From the NCBI GenBank assembly GCA_036940085.1, contig JALLBK010000345.1, forward strand, positions 1-21,973: a DNA stretch of 21,973 nucleotides. The letters run 5' to 3'. A program made the translations under genes and the position numbers. The notes beneath the pieces were generated by a model. It made no database searches, was not told where the DNA came from, and worked only from the letters and a program-made list of their open reading frames with translations. Within the stretch, counting starts at the first letter, position 1; each line of letters begins with the position of its first letter. The stretch is from Discostella pseudostelligera. Taxonomy: Eukaryota; Bacillariophyta; Thalassiosirophyceae; Thalassiosirales; Thalassiosiraceae. Below, piece after piece: positions 1 to 7,795 of this stretch.

Positions 1-165
1 GTGTTACGATAAGGATGGGTGACACATCCAAAATTTTGCACACTCCACCCAACATACAGACGCATTCAGCGAGTTTTGTTAGACTTCCCGCTTGCCGCCG
101 GCCGTCTTGGCGATGGATTGGATTTGGATTGATGATGCCACTATTAGTCACATGCAAAGTTGGTG

Positions 166-218
166 TTAAGTATCTTTCAATTTCAAATTTCAATTTCAAA
201 AACGGTTAAGTATCTTTC
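166..218 (+). repeat. 13-bp direct repeat in the 5' flank of the BTB gene
   Basis: TTAAGTATCTTTC occurs at 166-178 and again at 206-218, exactly 40 bases apart, with A/T-rich CAATTTCAAA-type sequence between. It lies in the 395-base stretch before the BTB start codon. Nothing else gene-like is convincing there: the two small open frames in it have no recognisable composition or motif. It may be promoter or 5' UTR. No function can be assigned. Confidence 0.5.
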
Positions 219-395
219 GGGAAGAGAGGTCAACAACACTAGTGCCGGAAGGATCTCGGAAGGGAAGGACCATAACACATACGTAACACGAAACACAAAT
301 CCTCAAGATCTTGTCCGCAATCTGCCATCTTTGATCTTCGACCATGACGTTCCAAACAACTATCTACCACTACTAACAATACCACTACCACTTCC

Positions 396-1610
396 ATGAC
401 ATCCTTTTCCCTCACCTCCTCCTCAAAGCACCCCCGCTTCGACACAATCATCGGTCTCGATGTGGCTGGGACTCTCTACTACTGTCGTAAATCGACATTA
501 TTAGGCATGGGCGACGGCACCTCATACTTCGCCGCACGTTTCGGCCCCGACAGTATGATGGACCCATTGCGTGATCATATTGATGTTCATGGTCGAGAGA
601 TTTACTTCATCGATCGCAATCCCGAAGTCTTCAAATATATATTGGAGTATCTGCGTATACATAAATTGCCACCCCAAATTGGATCATTTCAGAATAATAC
701 CAACTTGTGGAGAGCATTACGAACCGAGGCGGAATTTTACAGTTTAGATGGATTATTATCATTGTTGAGAGTTACCTACACTTGCTCTCCCAATGTCGAT
801 GGTGGTAAGGGGATACTGCATTGGCTCGGCACCAATCGCAATACCGAACCGTACATCAATCCCTACCGTCGTCAAGTCGTCGACATTACTGGTTGGTTTG
901 ATACACCATCCCATCCCAACACGGCCAATTTTGAATTTTGGGGTTCCTCCGACAGTAAAGAGAATTTGGTGCAATATCGTCCTATACCCGACAAAAAATA
1001 TAGTCAAATTCCATGGTCGGGGGATACGAATTGGCAACGATATCAGTTTGGCGTTGGCAATGTCCGGTTTCGTTGCTTGACTGATTGTCGGCAATCGAAC
1101 GAACGATTGCCAGTAGTATTGGATTTACGAAAGGTATTAGTTTCTCCGACGCATTACTCATTGCGATACGGCGCTTGTCGTGGTCTTGATGGAAAATGGA
1201 ATTTCGAAGGTTCAATGGATGGACTACATTGGACAGTACTGCATGCCGGATCAGCAAATGAGCATAAATTACGTGCCACTCGTATCTCCGACCAACAGGC
1301 TCAGTTTGAGGCAAGTTGGTTTAATACACTACTACATGATAATAACGGTGGAGGCACGACGAATTGGAGAGAGATTTATTGTGATTATATGGAGAGACAT
1401 TATCGTCATACTTGGGAGATCGATTGCAATGCGTCGATAAGTCAACAGCCACAACAAGTAGTACCGCATCCATCATCACAGCACCAGCAACAACAATCGC
1501 CGCAGTATTTTAGATATTTCCGTATTATTGGGAATGATCCACAAGATGGAGAAGGACGGTGTTTGCATTTTATTGGACTTGAGATTTATGGGCATGTGTA
1601 TGAAGAGTGA
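396..1610 (+). CDS. BTB/POZ (T1/KCTD-type) protein with C-terminal discoidin-like domain
   Basis: This is a 404-residue single-exon protein. Residues about 15-120 match a potassium-channel-tetramerisation type BTB fold: FDTIIGLDVAG start, a YFAARFG segment, the YFIDRNPEVFKYILEYLR helix and the LRTEAEFYSLDGLLSLL end. Residues about 240-285 (PVVLDLRKV, THYSLRYG, then WNFEGSMDGLHWTVL) and about 370-400 (FRYFRIIG ending in FIGLEIYG) match a galactose-binding/F5-8C (discoidin) fold, interrupted by a Gln/His-rich loop near 345-368. BTB proteins usually oligomerise and often act as cullin-3 adaptors, and the discoidin-like part would then bind the partner; both roles are inferred. The order recalls animal BTBD9, but with a T1-type BTB and no visible BACK domain. 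The start is the first ATG of this frame next to the BTB domain. The domain call is solid; the function is unknown. Confidence 0.85.
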   Translation: MTSFSLTSSSKHPRFDTIIGLDVAGTLYYCRKSTLLGMGDGTSYFAARFGPDSMMDPLRDHIDVHGREIYFIDRNPEVFKYILEYLRIHKLPPQIGSFQNNTNLWRALRTEAEFYSLDGLLSLLRVTYTCSPNVDGGKGILHWLGTNRNTEPYINPYRRQVVDITGWFDTPSHPNTANFEFWGSSDSKENLVQYRPIPDKKYSQIPWSGDTNWQRYQFGVGNVRFRCLTDCRQSNERLPVVLDLRKVLVSPTHYSLRYGACRGLDGKWNFEGSMDGLHWTVLHAGSANEHKLRATRISDQQAQFEASWFNTLLHDNNGGGTTNWREIYCDYMERHYRHTWEIDCNASISQQPQQVVPHPSSQHQQQQSPQYFRYFRIIGNDPQDGEGRCLHFIGLEIYGHVYEE

Positions 1611-1838
1611 GGAGATACTTCCGAATTCCTACTCCTAACTCCTATCGATTTCTTACTCTGATTGCAATCAATGTGCACTAAGTTGTAGTACCTCTTTGCT
1701 GGAGTTGTAGTCGTCGAAAGAGGAAGAGGAGACTTGGCCCAATTGATTCTTTGCATCGCTGCTTCGGCCACGCACTCACCACTCAATCATCATCGCTCAT
1801 CGCCTTCACATATTCGCCAAACTGTCGCCACTCTTCTC

Positions 1839-1854
1839 TTCCCGCCATTTTTGC
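1839..1854. promoter_or_regulatory. E2F-like element upstream of the RPA43 gene
   Basis: TTCCCGCCATTTTTGC lies 175 bases before the RPA43 start codon, in the 418-base gap after the BTB gene. The core TTCCCGCC matches the general E2F/DP site. The whole 16-mer recurs without a mismatch at 7931-7946 in another promoter. Apart from this element and several short upstream ATGs, the gap 1611-2028 shows nothing recognisable. Confidence 0.5.
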
Positions 1855-2028
1855 CCCCCTTCACCACCAACCAAAACCAAACGATGAAGAATGAAGATTA
1901 GATACACCATCAATTCCAATTCCATTCATCGTTGACCGTCGACATCGAATCGACAAGCAACTACTCGGTGATGGACGACAAATACATCGAAGTGCCAGTA
2001 TAAGAATAACGATAAAGGGAATGGAATT

Positions 2029-3015
2029 ATGGATCACATTACAGAGCCATCGTCCAAAAAGAAAAAATCAAAAAAGGAGAAGAAACGAAAGCGTAGCGAT
2101 GATGTCGAATCTGCATCACCCAACATCAATGGTAGCGACAGTGGAATCAACGGCAGTAGCAAGAAGAAGGATCGAAAGAACAAAAAAATAAAAGCCTCCA
2201 ACGGTGCTTCTGTAGAACAAGGTGTGGTAGTTACTCAAGCATCAGCCAATGAATCACTGTCTATCCAGCCATCAGCACCATCAGCTGTAGCAGCAGCAGC
2301 GGCAACAACCACAACAACATCACCTGGACAATTACTCATTTTCTCATCCATCGTCGCTCCATCGACTACTGCAACCAAATCGAACAAATCTCCGTATCAA
2401 ATAAAAACCATCCAAGGTTCGGTGGCCCTACTTCCATCATCCCTACTCGATGTACCCAAATGTATTCAATCACTACTCCATTCCTTACTTCTCATGTATG
2501 ATGCCAAGATGGGTGGAGTACTACTAAGTCTCGAAGATAATGTGAAAGTTTTACCCATTGATAACAAATCTTCTTCTGCAGCAGGTTTTGGAAGCAATGT
2601 TGGATTAATTGGGGGACGGATAGTCGACGATCTACCCTACATCCATTACCACTTCCAGGCAAAGGGATTACTATTTTGTCCCAAAATTGGTATGAAACTC
2701 AAGGGGCAGGTAGTGGAATGCACCTCCACCTACATTACATTAACGACGCATCACATTTTATCGACAAAGATATGGACGGAGAAATTACATGAACAGGGAT
2801 TCTTTTATAATGAAATGTCTATGGAATGGACTCGGGAGCGTGAAACTACAACCAATACTATTCTTACCAGGGAGGGAGATGATGCGGACATTTTAGGACC
2901 GTCGACGTCGATATATTTGGATGATATTGTTGAATTCGTGGTGGAACGATTACTGGAATGTGGGGGGTACATTACGCTGAGTGGGACACATCCTTCGGTG
3001 TCTACTTTGGGCTGA
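2029..3015 (+). CDS. RPA43: RPA43-like subunit of RNA polymerase I
   Basis: A 328-residue protein, close to the length of yeast Rpa43. The first 60 residues hold two Lys/Arg-rich patches (KKKKSKKEKKRKR and KKKDRKNKKIK) that look like nuclear or nucleolar signals. A Ser/Ala/Thr linker follows. Residues about 123-328 resemble the Rpb7/Rpa43 two-domain layout: LLLMYDAKMGGVLLSL, a DLPYIHYHFQAKGLLFCPKIGMKLKGQV segment typical of the tip-to-OB transition, then YITLTTHHI, the FFYNEMSMEW segment and DDIVEFVVERL with a closing GGYITLSGTH. In the family this subunit pairs with Rpa14 to form the Pol I stalk and contacts Rrn3. The start at 2029 is the first ATG of this frame; an out-of-frame ATG sits 8 bases upstream. 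It converges with the KDEL gene, 74 bases apart. Confidence 0.72.
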   Translation: MDHITEPSSKKKKSKKEKKRKRSDDVESASPNINGSDSGINGSSKKKDRKNKKIKASNGASVEQGVVVTQASANESLSIQPSAPSAVAAAAATTTTTSPGQLLIFSSIVAPSTTATKSNKSPYQIKTIQGSVALLPSSLLDVPKCIQSLLHSLLLMYDAKMGGVLLSLEDNVKVLPIDNKSSSAAGFGSNVGLIGGRIVDDLPYIHYHFQAKGLLFCPKIGMKLKGQVVECTSTYITLTTHHILSTKIWTEKLHEQGFFYNEMSMEWTRERETTTNTILTREGDDADILGPSTSIYLDDIVEFVVERLLECGGYITLSGTHPSVSTLG

Positions 3016-3089
3016 GAGAAAAACATAACGAGAGAAGGCCGGTTAACAGCATAGCATGGCTTAATAATACCTTCCCAACCATGGATGTT

Positions 3090-4664
3090 TCACAGTTCAT
3101 CCTTCTTATCCATTCGACTATTCTCGTCGTGGTCAGGCGCTGGCACCACATCAAAGTCCACCCCTGCCAACTTCAATAACGCTTGAACTTCCTTCTCTGA
3201 AAACGCAAATCCCAAACTGTACCGATGTACCTCCTCGGATATAATGCAATGCCAAATGTCGGGCAGTCGAAAAAAAGTAACATAGCCATCCTGATCGGGG
3301 ACACGCCACACTGAATTTCGATCAAAGCTATTGCCATCGTCATAGTCGCTACCAGGTTCTGTTTCATTACTCAGATCCGCAGACGACGGAATAACGTAGT
3401 CCTCGGCAAATTCATCCGACCATTGTCGTCGTTTCTCATCATTCGTTAATGGTCTTGCACCCGCACTTCGCAATACCTCCATCGTAAGCCCAGCATCCTT
3501 CCCTGGAATGATATGCATCCCACTATGATCATTACTATTACCATCGCAACTCTTTTTCGTCAACTTCTCCAACTTGTTATCAAATTGAGTATCCCGTACC
3601 GTCCGGACAAAATACATTCTCCACACTTGACTTTTCATAGCTTCACGATCCGCTGGATTCAATTTGGTCATTTCATGTCCTAAATCATACTTGTTATTAT
3701 GCCATTCACGAACTCCACCCGGGGGATACCAAAACATGCCCGACTGTCGTCCGTGTGCCCATCCTGTAAAGGATGGCAATGCCAGTTGAAGACGATGGAT
3801 AAGTTGTTGAGCACGCATGGCAAAATACATGGTTTGACGAAAGTGAATAAAGTTGGTGGATCCACGCTCACTGAATAGAGCAGGAGTTTGCCATGTCCAC
3901 TGTTGCGTTGTTGCTGCTGAGGATGATGTTCGATTACCAGTATCGTCATGCACAGTCTTTGCAAATGTTTTGAAAGAAAGCTTCGATGGGGAATCATAAT
4001 CCAATGGCAGGGTGGTTTGTGCATAGACGGTATTGATTGTTGACCTGGATTTCTTCTTGTGTATGCTACTCAAGTTGTTATTTGTCAGTTCCTCGTCCTT
4101 CTCGGCATCCAGAAATGCAGAATATAACCGTTTCGTCATTTTGTGGAGCATAATCCTTTCCTGGTCGGGATCACGCAGGTATTCAAATGAGATTGCTTTA
4201 CGACGTTGTTCAAAACTATCATACAAGGATTTTTTGGTAGTCGCCGGTGTAGGTCCGTAGCATTGTCTACGGAAAATGGTGGCCGCCGGTGTGGCGACGG
4301 AGTAAAATGCATGGTCCCAACCAGCTTGTTCTGGAGTAATGGGAGGTAAATGATTGGCGGATTTAGCAGCAGTCATATTGGATTTGGGGACATGAAACCA
4401 ATCCGTGTACCAGTTTTGAAGTACATCATTGAATTCAGGACCTAACTTGGTGGCTGGAAAGCGGAATAATGATTGGACTATGCGGTCGTCGGTGCGTGCA
4501 CCATCACCGCTGCCGTTGCCGCTGCCGACAGTTGAATCCGTCGCGTCACTCTCCGTTGATGACGATGGTGCGACCTTATCCCCACGACATGTCTGGATAG
4601 AGGCAACCACCAAGCTTGCTGCCAATAATATGGTGGCTCTCCACATTACACTGTTTGGGTTCAT
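3090..4664 (-). CDS. ER-luminal protein with 2OG-Fe(II) oxygenase-like core and KDEL tail
   Basis: A 524-residue single-exon protein beginning MNPNSVMWRATILLAASL. A hydrophobic signal peptide covers about residues 1-28, and the last four residues are KDEL, the ER retrieval signal, so it should reside in the ER lumen. The core is at residues about 275-495: MFWYPPGGVREWH (H322), VWRMYFVRTV, DGYVTFFRLPDIWH (H472) and HRYSLGF (R481). The H472-to-R481 spacing of nine fits the distal His plus 2-oxoglutarate-binding Arg of 2OG-Fe(II) oxygenases. The position two after H322 is Asn (H-N-N) rather than the usual Asp/Glu, so activity is uncertain. A charged insert separates the two halves. ER enzymes of this class usually hydroxylate Pro or Lys; no substrate can be inferred here. 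The signal peptide and KDEL are certain; the fold call is moderate. Confidence 0.65.
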   Translation of the reverse strand: MNPNSVMWRATILLAASLVVASIQTCRGDKVAPSSSTESDATDSTVGSGNGSGDGARTDDRIVQSLFRFPATKLGPEFNDVLQNWYTDWFHVPKSNMTAAKSANHLPPITPEQAGWDHAFYSVATPAATIFRRQCYGPTPATTKKSLYDSFEQRRKAISFEYLRDPDQERIMLHKMTKRLYSAFLDAEKDEELTNNNLSSIHKKKSRSTINTVYAQTTLPLDYDSPSKLSFKTFAKTVHDDTGNRTSSSAATTQQWTWQTPALFSERGSTNFIHFRQTMYFAMRAQQLIHRLQLALPSFTGWAHGRQSGMFWYPPGGVREWHNNKYDLGHEMTKLNPADREAMKSQVWRMYFVRTVRDTQFDNKLEKLTKKSCDGNSNDHSGMHIIPGKDAGLTMEVLRSAGARPLTNDEKRRQWSDEFAEDYVIPSSADLSNETEPGSDYDDGNSFDRNSVWRVPDQDGYVTFFRLPDIWHCIISEEVHRYSLGFAFSEKEVQALLKLAGVDFDVVPAPDHDENSRMDKKDEL

Positions 4665-4949
4665 GTTCACCGTATGGTATGGTAGTGATCGATCATCGCC
4701 AGTGTCGCCGATTGCTTCACTTGACTAGTTTGTTGATGGTAGAATAATGTTTCGGCGGGAGACATAAAGGATTTGGCGGGAGAGTGAGGCGGGACAACTT
4801 GGACTTCCACGTGGCAGATATTTGGCGGGAAAATAAAGGTCTCGACTTCTTTTCCAAGCGGCAAGTGCGGCGATGGCGACTGAGACTCATTCAATTCCAA
4901 GCTTCCAGCTCCGTCGATTACTCTAACTCTACCACCTATCTACCCAACC
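4665..4949. promoter_or_regulatory. Divergent promoter with E2F-like site cluster and G-box
   Basis: These 285 bases separate the start codons of the KDEL gene (-) and the C3orf33-like gene (+). Four GGCGGGA elements share the same orientation: TTTCGGCGGGA at 4750, TTTGGCGGGAG at 4772, GGCGGGAC at 4788 and TTTGGCGGGAAA at 4821-4832. The last matches the classical E2F consensus in full. A palindromic CCACGTGG (G-box, bHLH/bZIP type) lies at 4807-4814. The sites are seen directly; binding is inferred. Confidence 0.6.
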
Positions 4950-6350
4950 ATGACCGATGCCGACGACAGGGGCACCAGCAATGACAACCCAACGGGGTCA
5001 GTTCCTCTTGATATGAATTCTGAACATAGTTCCCCACGGACAACAGAATCAGCTCCATCTATGCCTATGCAACCCGTCACGACAATCGATGGTATCGACC
5101 GCGACAGCACCAAAGCTGACAACATCTACCCAACGACAACAACTTCAAAATCTTTGCGCCAACAACTAGGGAGCGAGCTAGCTCATATCTCCGACGTCAT
5201 CAACAACAATCTCATAGTGGTGCGATATGCCACAATTTCAACGGTCCTGTTATTGGGAGTGTATGGAATTGCCAACACACCATTATTTTATCGATACAAG
5301 CACGTGCTGGATATTCCACAACCAATGTTCCAAAGACGGAAATGGATCAATGGGCGGATTGTGGGTGTGGTGGTTGCCGAGAGTGAAGGGATGAGACATG
5401 GCATTAGAAGCCCATCGATCCTGCCTCCAAAGAGATCCCTTTCTATTTCGTCACAAAGTGAATCTGGATCCAATGACAGTAAAAAGGCAGCTTCCATCCA
5501 ACATGAACATCGTCCGATTGTAGTTCTCTTCCGACATTCCTCTCCCATGGAGCGTTTATTAACACAATCTGCAATGGAAAGAGTCTTATCTTCTGCTGGG
5601 AAATCGACTCCGTCTTTGTTATACTCATCAGCAGCCAACCCATATCTTAATTTGCTCCCCATCGAATTGGCGGGAATATCTGCTCCTCCTCCTACAATTT
5701 CTACCACCTCGTTTCTATCTACATCATTATCAAAAACTTCAACAATAAGCAGTCAATTTCCACTCCTCGATCAACTTATTCAACAAAAGACAAAAGTATC
5801 ACTTCAATTACTTGCCCAACGCACCACACCGGATCCTCCAGCATTCATTCAACGAAACTACCACCTTGATCCCAACAAACGTGATATTGTCGCCATGAGC
5901 GATGATAACATTAATCACACGGCAATATGTCATTTGCATTTCCATCCGTCAAACTCATGGTTTAAATCTATTAATGCGAGTCTAGAAATGGCCCGAAGAG
6001 GTCAGGCATGGATGAATCCTAACGGTGATGTCGTAGCACTTCCTCCACCAAATTTACGCACATCACATTCTATCGACAAAGCGCACGGTCGTCGTGATGG
6101 TGCTACAACTGCCAAAACCCTAGTGAACTTCAATCCAACAGTGAAACAACTACGTGACGACACACAATTCTTGTCCAAATTAGAAGAAGCCGAATATGGA
6201 GCATGGAAGTCAAAAGTAGGAATATGGTCAACGGACGAGATGCGAGAATTACGGACGGAGTATCTGGCAGAAGAGGACAGCAGTAAAACAAAATGGCAAA
6301 TTTGGAGTATGGTCAAGAGAGGATGGGAATGGATGATGCGGAAAAGTTAA
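4950..6350 (+). CDS. C3orf33/MISO-like single-pass membrane protein with SNase-like fold
   Basis: A 466-residue protein. A Ser/Thr-rich N-terminus is followed by LRQQLGSELAHISDVINNN and one membrane segment at about residues 88-108. Next comes DIPQPMFQRRKWINGRIVGVV, which lines up with the start of the SNase-like barrel of animal C3orf33 (IP..F.RR...RGR). The later pieces PIELAGISAPP, VSLQLLAQRT and WFKSINASLEMARRGQAWM follow the family order, as does the closing LEEAEYGAWKSKVGIW helix. The animal protein is a mitochondrial inner-membrane protein linked to cristae and membrane organisation (C3orf33/MISO); that role here is inference. The barrel carries longer Ser-rich inserts than the animal protein as I remember it. 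The start has a good context (AACCATGACC). It converges with the HMCES gene, 53 bases apart. Confidence 0.7.
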   Translation: MTDADDRGTSNDNPTGSVPLDMNSEHSSPRTTESAPSMPMQPVTTIDGIDRDSTKADNIYPTTTTSKSLRQQLGSELAHISDVINNNLIVVRYATISTVLLLGVYGIANTPLFYRYKHVLDIPQPMFQRRKWINGRIVGVVVAESEGMRHGIRSPSILPPKRSLSISSQSESGSNDSKKAASIQHEHRPIVVLFRHSSPMERLLTQSAMERVLSSAGKSTPSLLYSSAANPYLNLLPIELAGISAPPPTISTTSFLSTSLSKTSTISSQFPLLDQLIQQKTKVSLQLLAQRTTPDPPAFIQRNYHLDPNKRDIVAMSDDNINHTAICHLHFHPSNSWFKSINASLEMARRGQAWMNPNGDVVALPPPNLRTSHSIDKAHGRRDGATTAKTLVNFNPTVKQLRDDTQFLSKLEEAEYGAWKSKVGIWSTDEMRELRTEYLAEEDSSKTKWQIWSMVKRGWEWMMRKS

Positions 6351-6403
6351 GAGAGGTCAACACCAATTTACATGGTTATGCACCTACGGTAGTATGATGT
6401 AGC

Positions 6404-7795
6404 CTACGAAATTGTCTTCCTCTCTCTCCCACTTTCATCATCACTGCCAATTTCCTCGGTGATTGTCCGTGGTGAACCGCATACTTCACAAGCAAGATAG
6501 TTCCATTTTATGGCACCGTTATTAATGAATGTGCATTGAGAGCAAGCCCATGTTCTTTCATTGTCAGGATAGTTGATTTCGGTCGATTTTGAGTGTGAAA
6601 GTTCCTCTGCCATCTCTCCCTTTCCCTGCGGCCTTACCGACGACTTACAATGGAGTTCCGATGGCAGCTCTGAATCGGAACTTTCCTCGACACTGCTCAC
6701 TGGATCCGATTTCTTTGGAGAGAAGTAAGATGTTGGTGCGGAATCTTCGTGCGATGGTTCATTATTCGTGATGTCGCTTGATTTTGAGTGTGGGCGTTTC
6801 TTTGTTATCTGTCCCTTTGACTCTGTTGGAGAGAATCCTAGGGTGTTTGATACCTTTCGATCACTGTTTCCCTCGACAATCATCCCTGTTTTTGCTTTCT
6901 TTGTTGGAGAAAAGTACGATTTCAGACTCGGTGCAGTCTCCAATTTCACTTCTACCGTACAATCTTCGCCTTGGTACTTCCCATCGTTTATCATTTTGCT
7001 AACCGGGTAGACTGCCAACTCCGTTTCTCCAATAGGTAAAGAACGTAGTAGATTTTTCAATGCCATATGGGTTGGTTGCAACAACCATTTCAAAGCGATG
7101 CTAATGTCCCAAATAAGTACAGGTTGTCGAGGGTGTAGCCATTGGTTGTCGGGATAAGCATCCATTGTTAAAATAGTGAATGTAGTCAGCATTTCCGCCT
7201 CCTCACTATCTGTTACTTGTGGTCCCGTTTTCACAGAGGACCATAATCCTGCTAGGAGCAGTGGTTGATTTTTGTCCTTGGTGCATACAAAATAGGGCTG
7301 CTTTCTTTTATCGGATGACGACGACGATTTGGTCCATTCATAGTATCCTTCTACAGCCAAGATGCAAGTCTGTCCATTACGTATGAGACCGCTGAACGAT
7401 CGTTTGTCATATATCGTTTCCGATCGAGCGTTGAACATTTTGTAATGAGGCGTTTTGGAGAATTTAGGATCCGAGGGAAGAAGATGAGGTGCAGGTTGGG
7501 AGCCATTGTTGGGAATGAGGCCCCAAACTCCCGTACACAATTCGAGATTATTCCCCCCCTCACTTTTCCTCGAACAACGAAAAATGTGCATGGTAGAACC
7601 AGGGCCGGCATTTGGGCGGTTTGTTTCTTCGCTTGGAACGAGTCGATTGATTCGGCTCTGCGTTGACGGTGATGGCGATGGCTTCGCATCGGCAAAGGAG
7701 TCATACGCGTCTTTTGATGAAGGCCTTGTACTGCTGTCGAACGCAGCAGCAGCAATATTAATAGACCGGGCTGAATAAGCAGTTCGTCCACACAT
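6404..7795 (-). CDS. HMCES: HMCES/SRAP abasic-site DNA-protein crosslink protein with RanBP2/NZF zinc finger
   Basis: A 463-residue protein. The frame is open 26 codons upstream, but the start must be the ATG giving MCGRTA, because SRAP proteins use the exposed Cys2 to crosslink abasic DNA. Other catalytic signatures are present: FNARSET (Asn122, Arg124), AVEGYYEW (Glu149) and HPRQPV (His221, where the family usually has R-M-P-V). The SRAP domain covers about residues 1-290. The family shields abasic sites in single-stranded DNA at replication forks. The C-terminal part is disordered, with SYFSPTKK at 293-300 and SYFSPKK at 356-362. It ends in a zinc finger at 416-442 (WACSQCTF...CEVCGSPR; Cys418, 421, 436, 439). 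Its CTF motif resembles the ubiquitin-binding TF of NZF fingers. It shares a divergent promoter with the armadillo gene. Confidence 0.92.
   Translation of the reverse strand: MCGRTAYSARSINIAAAAFDSSTRPSSKDAYDSFADAKPSPSPSTQSRINRLVPSEETNRPNAGPGSTMHIFRCSRKSEGGNNLELCTGVWGLIPNNGSQPAPHLLPSDPKFSKTPHYKMFNARSETIYDKRSFSGLIRNGQTCILAVEGYYEWTKSSSSSDKRKQPYFVCTKDKNQPLLLAGLWSSVKTGPQVTDSEEAEMLTTFTILTMDAYPDNQWLHPRQPVLIWDISIALKWLLQPTHMALKNLLRSLPIGETELAVYPVSKMINDGKYQGEDCTVEVKLETAPSLKSYFSPTKKAKTGMIVEGNSDRKVSNTLGFSPTESKGQITKKRPHSKSSDITNNEPSHEDSAPTSYFSPKKSDPVSSVEESSDSELPSELHCKSSVRPQGKGEMAEELSHSKSTEINYPDNERTWACSQCTFINNGAIKWNYLACEVCGSPRTITEEIGSDDESGRERKTIS

Noticed and set aside
15..399. Two overlapping open frames before the BTB gene
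   Set aside because: They are short, have no recognisable domain or composition, overlap each other, and lie where the BTB promoter and leader are expected.
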